Shown: one piece after another, positions 8,454 to 16,694 of the stretch
How the letters are laid out: each line of letters opens with the position of its first letter
Numbering within the stretch: the first letter of the stretch is position 1
Source of the DNA: Teichococcus aestuarii
GTDB taxonomy: Bacteria; Pseudomonadota; Alphaproteobacteria; Acetobacterales; Acetobacteraceae
Length of the DNA: 64,000 nucleotides
Assembly (NCBI RefSeq): GCF_003116135.1
Contig: NZ_PDOA01000015.1
Span: forward strand, 1 to 64,000
Reading direction: 5' to 3'
Made by a program: the position numbers and the translations under genes
Notes under the pieces: model-generated
Told to the model about the DNA's origin: nothing
The model's database searches: none
The model's input: only the letters and a program-made list of their open reading frames with translations

Positions 8454-8570
8454 GGGCGGGGACTCCTTGGCCCCGAACATAGGCGGCGCGGGCGGGAATT
8501 CCAACGCCGCGCGGGGCGGGGCAGGGACGGCGTTGCGGCCATGCCGCACCGCTGGTAAGGCCCGCGCGTC

Positions 8571-9722
8571 ATGACCGACCTCGCCCCCTATGCCGTGCGC
8601 GCCGAGACATCGCGTGGCCGCCTCCACCCGGAGCCGGACAATGGCGTGCGCTCGCCCTTCCAGCGGGACCGGGACCGGATCATCCACAGCGCTGCCTTCC
8701 GCCGGCTGCAATACAAGACGCAGGTCTTCATCTACCACGAGGGCGACGAGTTCCGCACCCGGCTGACCCACAGCATCGAGGTGGCGCAGATCGCCCGCTC
8801 CATCGCCCGCCGCCTGGGCGTGGACGAGGATCTGGCGGAGGCGCTGGCGCTGGCGCACGACCTCGGCCACCCGCCCTTCGGCCATGCCGGGGAGGAGGCG
8901 CTGAACGGCATGATGCGCCCCTATGGCGGCTTCGACCACAACGCGCAGAGCCTGAAGGCGGTGACGGTGCTGGAGAAGCGCTACGCCGAGTTCGACGGGC
9001 TGAACCTGACCTGGGAGACGCTGGAGGGGCTGGCCAAGCACAACGGCCCGATCCGCCGCCCCTCCAGCTTCATGGCCGAGTACGATTCGCTCCATCCGCT
9101 GGCGCTGGAGACCCATGCCTCGGTCGAGGCGCAGGTGGCCGCGCTGGCCGACGACATCGCCTACAACAACCACGACCTCGATGACGGCCTGCGCGCCGGG
9201 CTGTTCACGCTGGAGGAGGCGGCCGCGCTGCCGCTGATCGGCGGCATGGTGCGCGAGGTGCGCGAGCGCTATCCGGAGGCGCCGCGCGCCCGCCAGGCCA
9301 GCGAGGCGATCCGCCGCGTCATCAACCTGATGGTGCAGGACGTGGTGCAGGAGGCCGGGCGCCGCCTGGCCGCGCTGGCGCCCGCCAGCGTCGATGACAT
9401 CCGCGCCGCCGGCCGCGCCATGGTGGCCTTCAGCGCGCCGATGCAGGAGGCCAACCAGCAGGTGCGCGCCTTCCTGCGCGGGCGCATGTACCGCCACTGG
9501 CGCGTCAACCGCACCACGCAGAAATCGCGGCGCGTGGTGCAGGTGCTGTTCAGCCTGCTGCATGGCGGGCCGGACATGCTGCCCCCCGAATGGCGCGACC
9601 GCGCCGGCGAGCCGGGCAGCCCCGCCTGCGCCGGCGTGGTGTGCGACTACATCGCCGGCATGACCGACCGCTTCGCGCTCGACGAGCACCGCCGCCTGAC
9701 CGATCCCCACATCCCCGGCTGA
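8571..9722 (+). CDS. dgt: Deoxyguanosinetriphosphate triphosphohydrolase-like protein
   Basis: HD-superfamily dNTPases of this type split dGTP (and related dNTPs) into deoxynucleoside and triphosphate, adjusting nucleotide pools. The 383-residue length matches the type 2 dGTPase group. Metal ligands are visible in RLTHSIEVAQIAR and LAHDLGHPPFGHAGE, with downstream DDIAYNNHDLDD. The N-terminal SPFQRDRDRIIHSAAFRRLQ is a family hallmark. It diverges from erpA-xth across a 117-bp gap and is followed 15 bp later by argS, an arrangement common in alphaproteobacteria. Confidence 0.93.
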   Translation: MTDLAPYAVRAETSRGRLHPEPDNGVRSPFQRDRDRIIHSAAFRRLQYKTQVFIYHEGDEFRTRLTHSIEVAQIARSIARRLGVDEDLAEALALAHDLGHPPFGHAGEEALNGMMRPYGGFDHNAQSLKAVTVLEKRYAEFDGLNLTWETLEGLAKHNGPIRRPSSFMAEYDSLHPLALETHASVEAQVAALADDIAYNNHDLDDGLRAGLFTLEEAAALPLIGGMVREVRERYPEAPRARQASEAIRRVINLMVQDVVQEAGRRLAALAPASVDDIRAAGRAMVAFSAPMQEANQQVRAFLRGRMYRHWRVNRTTQKSRRVVQVLFSLLHGGPDMLPPEWRDRAGEPGSPACAGVVCDYIAGMTDRFALDEHRRLTDPHIPG

Positions 9723-9737
9723 CGATACGGACCCCTG

Positions 9738-11525
9738 ATGGAACAGAACCAAGCCGCGCCCCAGGACATCTTCGCCGCGCTGCGTGCCGGGGTGCTGGAC
9801 TGCCTGCGCCGCCTGCTGCCCGAGCTGCCGGAGGAGGCGATGGCCAAGGTCGCCGTCGAGCCGCCGCGCGACCCGGCGCATGGCGACATGTCCACCAACG
9901 CCGCCATGGTGGTGGCGAAGCCGGCGAGGCTGCCGCCGCCGAAGCTGGCGGCCGAGCTGGCCACCGCGCTGGCCGCGCTGCCGATGGTGGCCGAGGCCGC
10001 GCCGGCCGGCCCCGGCTTCGTCAACATCCGCCTGCGCGAGGACTACCTGCTCGGCCAGGTGCCGGTGATGCTGCGTGCCGGCGAGGCCTATGGCGACGGG
10101 CAGGCCGGCGCCGGCATCCGGGTGAACGTGGAATACGTCTCGGCCAACCCGACGGGGCCGATGCATGTCGGCCATTGCCGCGGCGCCGTGGTGGGGGACG
10201 CGCTGGCCAACCTGCTGCACAAGGCGGGCTACGCCGTCATCAAGGAATACTACATCAACGACGCCGGCGCGCAGGTGCAGGCGCTCGCCTACGCCGCCTA
10301 CTGGCGCTACCTGCAGGCCCTCGGCACCACGATGACCGAGGAGGCGTATGCCGAGGCTGTCCCCGGCGGGCTGCAGTACCGCGGCGAATACCTGGTCCCG
10401 GTGGGCGAGGCGCTGAAGGCCGCGCATGGCGATTCCCTGGCCCCCGGCGCCCGCCCGGCCGAGGCGGCGCTGTGGCTGGACACGGTGCGCGAATTCGCCG
10501 TCAGCGAGATGATGGCGGCGATCCGCGAGGATCTGGCGGCGCTTGGCGTCGAGCATGACGTGTTCATCAGCGAGGCGAAGCTGGTGCGGGACGGCGTGGC
10601 GGATGCCGCCATCGCCGCGCTGGCGGAGAAGGGCCTCGTCTATGAGGGCGTGCTGGAGCCGCCCAAGGGCAAGACGCCGGACGACTGGGAGCCGCGCCCG
10701 CAGACGCTGTTCGCCTCCACGAAGTTCGGCGACGACGTGGACCGGCCGCTGCGCAAGTCGGACGGCAGCAACACCTACTTCGCCAACGACATCGGCAACC
10801 ACGCCGACAAGATCGCGCGCGGCATGCAGCAGCTGGTGCAGGTGTGGGGCGCCGACCATGGCGGCTACGTCCGGCGCATGCAGGCGGCGACCAAGGCGCT
10901 CTCCGACGGCACCGTGCCACTCGACGTGCTGCTCTGCCAGATCGTCAAGGTGATGAAGGGCGGCGAGCCGGTGCGCATGTCCAAGCGCGCCGGCACCTAC
11001 ATCACGCTGCGCGACCTGATCGACGAGGTCGGCAAGGATGCCGTCCGCTTCACCATGCTGACGCGCAAGAGCGACGCGCAGATGGATTTCGACCTCGACC
11101 GCGTGGTCGAGCAGTCGCGCGACAACCCGGTCTTCTACGTGCAGTACGCGCATGCGCGCTGCCGCTCCGTGCTGCGGCAGGCGGGCGAGCAGGGGCTGAC
11201 CGAGGGGCTCGACGGCGTGCCGCTCGGCGCGCTGCGCGACCCGGCGGAACTGGCGCTGATTCGCCGCCTGACCACCTGGCCGCGCATCGTGGAGGCCTCT
11301 GCTGCGGCGCGGGAGCCACACCGAATTGCCTTTTATCTCGGTGACTTGGCCAGCGACTTTCATATTTTGTGGAACCGCGGGCGGGATGATGCGACACTGC
11401 GCTTCATCCGGGCCGAGGAGCCGGAGGCCACGCGCGCGCGCCTGGCCCTGGTGGCCGCGACGGCCCTCATCATCCGCTCGGGCCTCAGGGTCATGGGCGT
11501 CGCACCGGTCGAGGAGATGCGATGA
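9738..11525 (+). CDS. argS: Arginine--tRNA ligase
   Basis: This 595-residue class I synthetase charges tRNA-Arg. It has the N-terminal Add-1 domain, the HIGH equivalent NPTGPMHVGHCRG near residue 138, the KMSKS-like loop VRMSKRAGTYI near residue 412, and the C-terminal DALR anticodon-binding domain with VQYAHARCRS. The C-terminal stretch around AREPHRIAFYLGDLASDFH is typical. The stop codon overlaps the start of the SPOR-domain gene (ATGA), implying translational coupling. Confidence 0.97.
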   Translation: MEQNQAAPQDIFAALRAGVLDCLRRLLPELPEEAMAKVAVEPPRDPAHGDMSTNAAMVVAKPARLPPPKLAAELATALAALPMVAEAAPAGPGFVNIRLREDYLLGQVPVMLRAGEAYGDGQAGAGIRVNVEYVSANPTGPMHVGHCRGAVVGDALANLLHKAGYAVIKEYYINDAGAQVQALAYAAYWRYLQALGTTMTEEAYAEAVPGGLQYRGEYLVPVGEALKAAHGDSLAPGARPAEAALWLDTVREFAVSEMMAAIREDLAALGVEHDVFISEAKLVRDGVADAAIAALAEKGLVYEGVLEPPKGKTPDDWEPRPQTLFASTKFGDDVDRPLRKSDGSNTYFANDIGNHADKIARGMQQLVQVWGADHGGYVRRMQAATKALSDGTVPLDVLLCQIVKVMKGGEPVRMSKRAGTYITLRDLIDEVGKDAVRFTMLTRKSDAQMDFDLDRVVEQSRDNPVFYVQYAHARCRSVLRQAGEQGLTEGLDGVPLGALRDPAELALIRRLTTWPRIVEASAAAREPHRIAFYLGDLASDFHILWNRGRDDATLRFIRAEEPEATRARLALVAATALIIRSGLRVMGVAPVEEMR

Positions 11526-12382
11526 GGGAAGCGCCGATTCCTTCCTACCGCGTGCGGGAAGCCACCGATGATGGCGGCTCCCGGCGCATGATGCTGATTG
11601 CCGGCGGCGTCGCCGGCATCCTGGCCGTGGGTGGCCTGGTGGGTTGGGCCGTCAGCAAGTACACCGACGACACCATCCCGGTGGTGGAGGCGGATTCACG
11701 CCCGATCAAGGTGCGGCCCGACGACCGCGGCGGGCTGCGCGTCGCCAACCAGGACGAGATCATCTTCCAGCGGCGCAACGCCAATGGCAGCTTCGAGCCT
11801 TCCGGCCGGCTTGGCCCGGCGGCCGAGGCGCCGAACCTCGACGCGCTGCGCGCCGCGACCATGCCGCCGCCGGTGGTGCCGCCCGTCGTGGCGCCCATGG
11901 CGCCCGCCCAGCCGGCCGCGACGGCCCAGGCCCCAGGGCAGAACGGTGGGCAGGATGGGGGGCAGAACGGCGCTCCGGGCAGCGCGGCCGCGCCGCAGCC
12001 GGGCACGGTGGCGCAGGCCCAGCCGCCCGCCGCGCCGCCGGCCGCCGCCTCGGCTCCGGCCCCGGCGGCGCCGCAGGCCGAGCCGGCCGCCCCGCCCGCC
12101 GCCGCGGCGCCGCCCGCGCCCGTGCGCAGCACCGGCGGCGTGGTGGTGCAACTCGGTGCGCTGGACTCTGAATCCGGCGCCCGCTCCGAATGGGACCGCC
12201 TCGCGCGCCGCGCGCCGGAGGCGTTGCAGGGCCGCACGCCGCAGGTGCTGCGCTTCGAGCGGGACGGCTACCCGACCATGTGGCGGCTGCGCACCGGCGG
12301 CTTCGACAGCCGCGACAGCGCCAGCAGCTTCTGCGACACCATCAAGAGCCGCGGCGGCGCCTGCGCCGTCATCGGGGGCTGA
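11522..12382 (+). CDS. SPOR-domain envelope protein
   Basis: The 286-residue protein has a cytoplasmic N-terminus, one transmembrane helix (about residues 20-42, MMLIAGGVAGILAVGGLVGW), a long Ala/Pro/Gln-rich periplasmic linker and a C-terminal SPOR domain (about residues 205-284, GGVVVQLGALDSESGARSEW to FCDTIKSRGGACAVIGG). SPOR domains bind denuded glycan strands at the septum, so a division or wall-remodelling role is likely. The argS-SPOR-nagZ order is widespread in alphaproteobacteria, and nagZ follows 18 bp downstream. Confidence 0.88.
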   Translation: MREAPIPSYRVREATDDGGSRRMMLIAGGVAGILAVGGLVGWAVSKYTDDTIPVVEADSRPIKVRPDDRGGLRVANQDEIIFQRRNANGSFEPSGRLGPAAEAPNLDALRAATMPPPVVPPVVAPMAPAQPAATAQAPGQNGGQDGGQNGAPGSAAAPQPGTVAQAQPPAAPPAAASAPAPAAPQAEPAAPPAAAAPPAPVRSTGGVVVQLGALDSESGARSEWDRLARRAPEALQGRTPQVLRFERDGYPTMWRLRTGGFDSRDSASSFCDTIKSRGGACAVIGG

Positions 12383-12400
12383 GGAAGGCCAGGGATACCC

Positions 12401-13420
12401 ATGAGCACGCCGCGCGCCGCCATCATCGGCCTCTCCGGCCCCGTGCTGCTGGCCGAGGAGGCGGCGATGCTGCGCCGGATGCGGCCGCTCGGCGCCATCC
12501 TGTTCGCGCGCAACGTGCGCGACCCGGTGCAGCTCCGCGCGCTGACCGGCGCCATCCGCGCCGAGCTGGGCGAGGCGGCGCCGGTGCTGGTGGACCAGGA
12601 GGGCGGGCGCGTGGCGCGGCTGCGGCCGCCGCACTGGCCGGCCTTCCCGCCCGCCGCCCTGTTCGAGGAGCGCGACGCCGAGGCGGCGCGGGCCAACGCC
12701 ACGCTGCTGGCGCTGGAATGCAGCGCCGCCGGCTTCGACGTGGTCTGCGCCCCGGTGCTGGATCTGCGCCTGCCGGGGCGGCACTCGGTGGTGGGGGACC
12801 GCGGCTTCTCCGCCCGGCCGGAGGAGGTGGCACGGCTCGGCGCCGCCTGGGTGGCGGGGCTGCAGGCGGGGGGCGTCATCCCCGTCGTCAAGCACATGCC
12901 CGGGCATGGCCGCGCAATGGTGGACAGCCACCTGGAGCTGCCGCGCGTCGATGCGCCGCGCGCCGCCCTGGCCGATGATTTCGCGCCCTTCGCCGCGCTC
13001 GCCGGCAGCGGCGCCTGGGGCATGACGGCGCACCTGCTGTTCGAGGCGCTGGACGCCACGCGCCCCGCCACCCTCTCGCCCGGCATCATCCGCGACATCA
13101 TCCGCGGCGAGATCGGCTTCTCCGGCGTGCTGGTCTCGGACGACCTGGCGATGGGCGCGCTTTCCGGCACGCCGGGCGAGCGCGCGGCGGGCGCGCTGCG
13201 GGCGGGCTGCGACATCGCCCTGCATTGCAGCGGCGTGCTGGCGGAGAGCCAGGACGTGCTGGAGGCCAGCGCGCCGCTGACCGACGCCGCGCTGGAGCGC
13301 CTCGCCGCCGCGCGCGACGCCATGCAGGCCGCCAGCGCCGCCGCCCCCGCCGCCGCGCTCTCCGACCTGATGGCCGCCCTGGCGGCGCGGCGCGACGCGC
13401 TGCTGCGGGACGCCGCGTGA
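12401..13420 (+). CDS. nagZ: Beta-N-acetylhexosaminidase
   Basis: NagZ is a cytoplasmic GH3 enzyme that removes GlcNAc from anhydro-muropeptides during peptidoglycan recycling. The 339-residue protein has the diagnostic KHMPGHGRAMVDSHLELP loop (about residues 165-182, His of the catalytic Asp/His dyad), the substrate-binding DQEGGRVARL near residue 65 and the catalytic Asp in VLVSDDLAMGAL near residue 247. It has only the single GH3 catalytic domain, as NagZ does. Its stop codon overlaps the GTG start of the next gene. Confidence 0.93.
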   Translation: MSTPRAAIIGLSGPVLLAEEAAMLRRMRPLGAILFARNVRDPVQLRALTGAIRAELGEAAPVLVDQEGGRVARLRPPHWPAFPPAALFEERDAEAARANATLLALECSAAGFDVVCAPVLDLRLPGRHSVVGDRGFSARPEEVARLGAAWVAGLQAGGVIPVVKHMPGHGRAMVDSHLELPRVDAPRAALADDFAPFAALAGSGAWGMTAHLLFEALDATRPATLSPGIIRDIIRGEIGFSGVLVSDDLAMGALSGTPGERAAGALRAGCDIALHCSGVLAESQDVLEASAPLTDAALERLAAARDAMQAASAAAPAAALSDLMAALAARRDALLRDAA

Positions 13421-14118
13421 CCGGCTGGCTGCCCGAGCTCGCCATCGCGATCCTCGCCACGGTCCTCGCCATCACGCTGCACGAGGCGGCGCATGGCTAC
13501 GCCGCGCTGGCGCTGGGCGACGACACGGCGCAGCGCGAGGGCCGGCTCAGCCTCAACCCGCTGCGGCATGTGGACAAGGTGGGCACCCTCATCCTGCCCG
13601 GCATCCTGCTGGCGGTGCAGCTGCTGACCATCGGCCGGGTGGAGGCGATGTTCGGCTGGGCCAAGCCGGTGCCGGTGAACATCTGGAAGCTGCGCAACCC
13701 GCGCTACGGCATGGTGCTGGTGGCGGCGGCGGGGCCGGCGATGAACGTCTTCCTCGCCTGGTGCGCCGCCATGCTCGGCCACCCGGTGGAGCAGCTCAAC
13801 GGCGTGCTGCCGCCCGAGGCGCTGGAGCTGATGGTGCGCTTCATCGTGCTCTCCATCATGGCCAACCTGCTGCTGGCGCTGTTCAACCTGATGCCCATCC
13901 CGCCGCTGGATGGCGGGCGCATCCTGGTGGGGCTGCTGCCGCGCCCGCTGGCCGAGCCGCTGGCGCGGCTGGAGCCGGCCGGGCTGCTCATCGTCATGCT
14001 GCTGATCTTCGTGCTGCCGCGCCTCTCGGACGGGCTGGACCCGATCGGCTGGATCGCCGGCATCGTCACCGGGCCTGGCTTTCGCGCCATCCTCTGGCTG
14101 GCCGGCCACGGGCCATGA
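13417..14118 (+). CDS. Site-2 protease family (M50) membrane metalloprotease
   Basis: The 233-residue integral membrane protein has the zinc motif HEAAHGYAA (HExxH, about residue 22) in the first helix and the second metal motif NLMPIPPLDGGRIL (NPxxDG-like) near residue 155. Four to five hydrophobic segments are visible. Site-2 proteases cut within the membrane, but no substrate is indicated here. The GTG start overlaps the nagZ stop, and the stop overlaps the scpA start, so it sits inside a coupled operon where many alphaproteobacteria go straight from nagZ to scpA. Confidence 0.88.
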   Translation: MTGWLPELAIAILATVLAITLHEAAHGYAALALGDDTAQREGRLSLNPLRHVDKVGTLILPGILLAVQLLTIGRVEAMFGWAKPVPVNIWKLRNPRYGMVLVAAAGPAMNVFLAWCAAMLGHPVEQLNGVLPPEALELMVRFIVLSIMANLLLALFNLMPIPPLDGGRILVGLLPRPLAEPLARLEPAGLLIVMLLIFVLPRLSDGLDPIGWIAGIVTGPGFRAILWLAGHGP

Positions 14119-14939
14119 CCGGCGCGGCCGCGCCGGCGCCGCCGCCCGAGGTGCTGCATGTCAGCCTGGAGGGCTATGAGGGGCCGCTCGACCTGCTGCT
14201 GGAGCTGGCGCGGGCGCAGAAGGTGGACATCGCCCGCCTCTCCATCCTGGCGCTGGTGGACCAGTACCTCGCCGTCATCGAGGGGGCGCGGCGGGTGCGG
14301 CTGGAGATCGCCGCCGACTGGCTGGTGATGGCCGCCTGGCTGGCCTGGCTGAAATCCCGCCTGCTGCTGCCCGAGGACCCGGAGCAGGAGGAGGACGCCG
14401 AGGCGCTGGCCGGCCAGCTCGCCGAGCGGCTGGCCGAGCTGGAGCGGATGCGCGCCGCCGCCCGCTGGCTCGGTGCCCGCCCGCAGCTCGGCCAGGAGGT
14501 GCTGGCGCGCGGCGCGCCAGAGCGGCTGCTGCGGCAGGACCGCAGCGGCCTCTCCGCCGACCTGCCGGCGCTGCTGCGCGGTTATGTGGAGGCGCTGCGC
14601 CGCGCCCATGCGAAGCGCCCCTACCGCCCCGTGCCGCGCCGGCTCTGGACGGTGCAGGAGGCGCTGGAGCAGTTGCAGGGCCTGATCGGCACGCTGCCCG
14701 GCTGGGGGGAGCTGCAGCGCTTCCTGCCGCCCGCGCTGCGCGACCCGGTGGAGCGCCGCGCGGCGCTGGCCGCCACCCTCATCGCCGGCTTGGAGATGGC
14801 CCGCGGCGGCGGTATCGAGCTGCGGCAGGAAACCGCCTTCGGCCCCATCCTGCTGCGCACCGCCCGCGCGGGCGGTGCGCAGCAGGATGGGGCCGGGGCC
14901 GTGATGCCCGAGGAGCAGAGCCATGACGCCGCCGCCTGA
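14115..14939 (+). CDS. scpA: Segregation and condensation protein A
   Basis: ScpA is the kleisin of the SMC-ScpA-ScpB condensin that organises and separates sister chromosomes. The 274-residue protein has the N-terminal SMC-binding segment (YEGPLDLLLELARAQKVDIA, residues 18-37), the middle MAAWLAWLKSRLLLP helix, and the C-terminal winged helix (AALAATLIAGLEMARGGGIELR). The conserved domain should end near FGPILLR. The following 25 or so residues are extra and partly come from the right half of a 56-bp palindrome. The gene overlaps both neighbours. Confidence 0.92.
   Translation: MTGAAAPAPPPEVLHVSLEGYEGPLDLLLELARAQKVDIARLSILALVDQYLAVIEGARRVRLEIAADWLVMAAWLAWLKSRLLLPEDPEQEEDAEALAGQLAERLAELERMRAAARWLGARPQLGQEVLARGAPERLLRQDRSGLSADLPALLRGYVEALRRAHAKRPYRPVPRRLWTVQEALEQLQGLIGTLPGWGELQRFLPPALRDPVERRAALAATLIAGLEMARGGGIELRQETAFGPILLRTARAGGAQQDGAGAVMPEEQSHDAAA
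14840..14895. repeat. 56-bp perfect palindrome without spacer in the 3' end of scpA
   Basis: Two 28-base arms meet at position 14867/14868 with no spacer and no mismatch. The left arm begins CGGCCCCATCCTGCTGCGCA and the right arm is its exact reverse complement. On the mRNA it would form one long stem ending 27 bases before the scpB ATG. It encodes scpA residues 243-260. An inverted duplication, an active hairpin, or an assembly fold-back are all possible. Confidence 0.95.
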
Positions 14940-15519
14940 AGACCCCGGCCATGACCCCGCCGGCATCGCGCCGCTGGAGCACGCGCTGCGGCTGGCCGAG
15001 GCGCTGGTCTTCGCCGCCGACCGCCCCGTGCCACCCGAGCGGCTGCAGGAGCTGCTGCCCCCCGGCCTGCGCGCCGAGGCGGTGATGACGCTGCTGGCCG
15101 CCCGCTATGCCGGGCGCGGCGTGCAGCTCACCGAAGTGGCGGGCGGCTACGCCTTCCGCACCGCGCCCGACCTCGCGCCGCTGCTGACCCGCGTGGTGGA
15201 GGTGCCGCGCCGCCTGCCGCGCGTGGCGATGGAGGCGCTGGCCATCATCGCCTACCACCAGCCGGTGACGCGGCCCGAGATCGAGGAGATCCGCGGCACC
15301 AGCCTCTCCCAGGCGACGCTGGAGACGCTGCTGGAGCACGGCCTCATCGCCCCGCGCGGCCGCAAGGAGGTGCCGGGCCGGCCCAGCCTGTGGGGCACCA
15401 CGCCGCGCTTCCTCGAGCAGTTCGGCCTGCGCGAGCTGACCGACCTGCCGCGCCGCGAGGAGCTGCTGGCCGGCGAGGCTCAGCCCGGCCTGGGCCCGGG
15501 GCAGGGAATGGCGCCGTGA
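14923..15519 (+). CDS. scpB: Segregation and condensation protein B
   Basis: ScpB dimers bind ScpA and stabilise the SMC complex on DNA. The 198-residue protein shows the two winged-helix domains of the family: LEHALRLAEALVFAADRPVP near the N-terminus, then MEALAIIAYHQPVTRPEIEEI and the RG motif IRGTSLSQATLETLLEHGLI, ending in WGTTPRFLEQFGLRELTDLP. The ATG lies inside the last codons of scpA, so translation is probably coupled. The palindromic hairpin directly upstream could influence its initiation. Confidence 0.95.
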   Translation: MTPPPEDPGHDPAGIAPLEHALRLAEALVFAADRPVPPERLQELLPPGLRAEAVMTLLAARYAGRGVQLTEVAGGYAFRTAPDLAPLLTRVVEVPRRLPRVAMEALAIIAYHQPVTRPEIEEIRGTSLSQATLETLLEHGLIAPRGRKEVPGRPSLWGTTPRFLEQFGLRELTDLPRREELLAGEAQPGLGPGQGMAP

Positions 15520-16562
15520 GCCTGGAGCTGTCCGGCATCCGCCATGCCTTCGGCACGCGCGAGGTGCTGCGCGGCATCGACCTGACGGTGGGGGCGGGCG
15601 AGATCCTCTGCCTGCTCGGCCCCTCGGGCGATGGCAAGACCACGCTGCTGCGCCTCGTGGCGGGGCTGGAGGCGCTGCAGGTGGGGCGCATCGCCATCGG
15701 CGGCCGGGTGGTGGCCGAGGCGGGGCGGGAGGAGCCGCCCGAGGCCCGCCGCGCCGGCTTCGTCTTCCAGGACTACGCGCTGTTCCCGCACCTGACCGTG
15801 GCGCGCAACGTGGGCTTCGGCCTCGGCGCCCTGCCGCGCGCCGCGCGCGCCGCGCAGGTGGCGGAGGCGCTGGAGCGGGTCGGCCTCGGCGCCTTCGCCG
15901 AAGCCTATCCGCACATGCTCTCGGGCGGGCAGCAGCAGCGGGTGGCGCTGGCCCGTGCGCTCGCCCCGCGCCCGGCCGTGCTGCTGCTGGACGAGGCCTT
16001 CGCCAGCCTCGACGCCCGGCTGCGCGAGCGGGTGCGGGACGACACGCTGCACGTGCTGCAATCGGCCGGCATCGCCACGCTGATCGTGACGCATGACGCG
16101 GAGGAGGCGATGTTCATGGCCGACCGCATCGCGCTGCTGCGCGGCGGCCGGGTGGAGCAGCTCGGCACGCCGGAGGAGCTGTATCTGCGCCCCGCCAGCC
16201 GCTTCGTCGCCACCTTCCTCGGCGAGGTGAATGCGCTGCCGGCCACCGTCTCGGGTGGGGTGGCGCGGGCCGCGCTGGGCAGCGTGCCCGCCGCCCTGCC
16301 GGACGGCCCGGCCGAGCTGCTGCTGCGCCCCGAGGGGCTGCGGCTGCTGCCGGAGGGGCAGGGGGTGGCGGCGGTGGTCGAGGCGTCCCGCCTGCTCGGC
16401 GCCAGCACCATGGTGCACCTGGCGGTGCCGGGCGGGGAGGGCGGCGCGCCGCTGCACCTGCATGCCCGCCTGCCGCCCGGGCCGCGCCTGGCGCGCGGCG
16501 ACCGGCTGGGGCTGGCGCTGGACCCGGAGCGGGCCTTCGTGTTTTCGGCCGCGAGCCCCTAG
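15516..16562 (+). CDS. ABC transporter ATP-binding protein (FbpC/PotA-like) without visible permease
   Basis: The 348-residue ATPase has a complete nucleotide-binding domain: Walker A GPSGDGKTT (about residue 35), Q-loop VFQDYALFPHL, signature LSGGQQQRVALARA, Walker B VLLLDEAFASLD and the switch His in VTHDAEEAMFMAD. The C-terminal 110 residues form a TOBE-like domain, which places it with ferric-iron, polyamine, molybdate or thiosulfate importers. No permease or binding protein is encoded anywhere nearby. The GTG start overlaps the scpB stop. It occupies the place where tatA lies in many related genomes. The substrate cannot be assigned. Confidence 0.85.
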   Translation: MSLELSGIRHAFGTREVLRGIDLTVGAGEILCLLGPSGDGKTTLLRLVAGLEALQVGRIAIGGRVVAEAGREEPPEARRAGFVFQDYALFPHLTVARNVGFGLGALPRAARAAQVAEALERVGLGAFAEAYPHMLSGGQQQRVALARALAPRPAVLLLDEAFASLDARLRERVRDDTLHVLQSAGIATLIVTHDAEEAMFMADRIALLRGGRVEQLGTPEELYLRPASRFVATFLGEVNALPATVSGGVARAALGSVPAALPDGPAELLLRPEGLRLLPEGQGVAAVVEASRLLGASTMVHLAVPGGEGGAPLHLHARLPPGPRLARGDRLGLALDPERAFVFSAASP

Positions 16563-16694
16563 ATAACGCGCGGGGAGCCGCGGAGAATGCGGGAGCCGGG
16601 AAATGCACGGGCCAAGATTGGCGCTGCCGCCCGTTCCTGCTAACGGAAGCGGCCCCCGCCAGGGGCAACCCCGCCTGGGGGAGATGGGAAGCAC

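Noticed and set aside
8103-11363. A 1086-codon minus-strand frame across dgt and argS
   Set aside because: Only its last 116 codons are a real gene (erpA). The rest is antisense to dgt and argS with low-complexity His/Arg/Gln composition.
16563-16694. Search for a hidden tatA between the ABC ATPase and tatB
   Set aside because: No frame with a TatA-like helix and hinge fits in this gap; it contains only inverted repeats and the tatB ribosome site.
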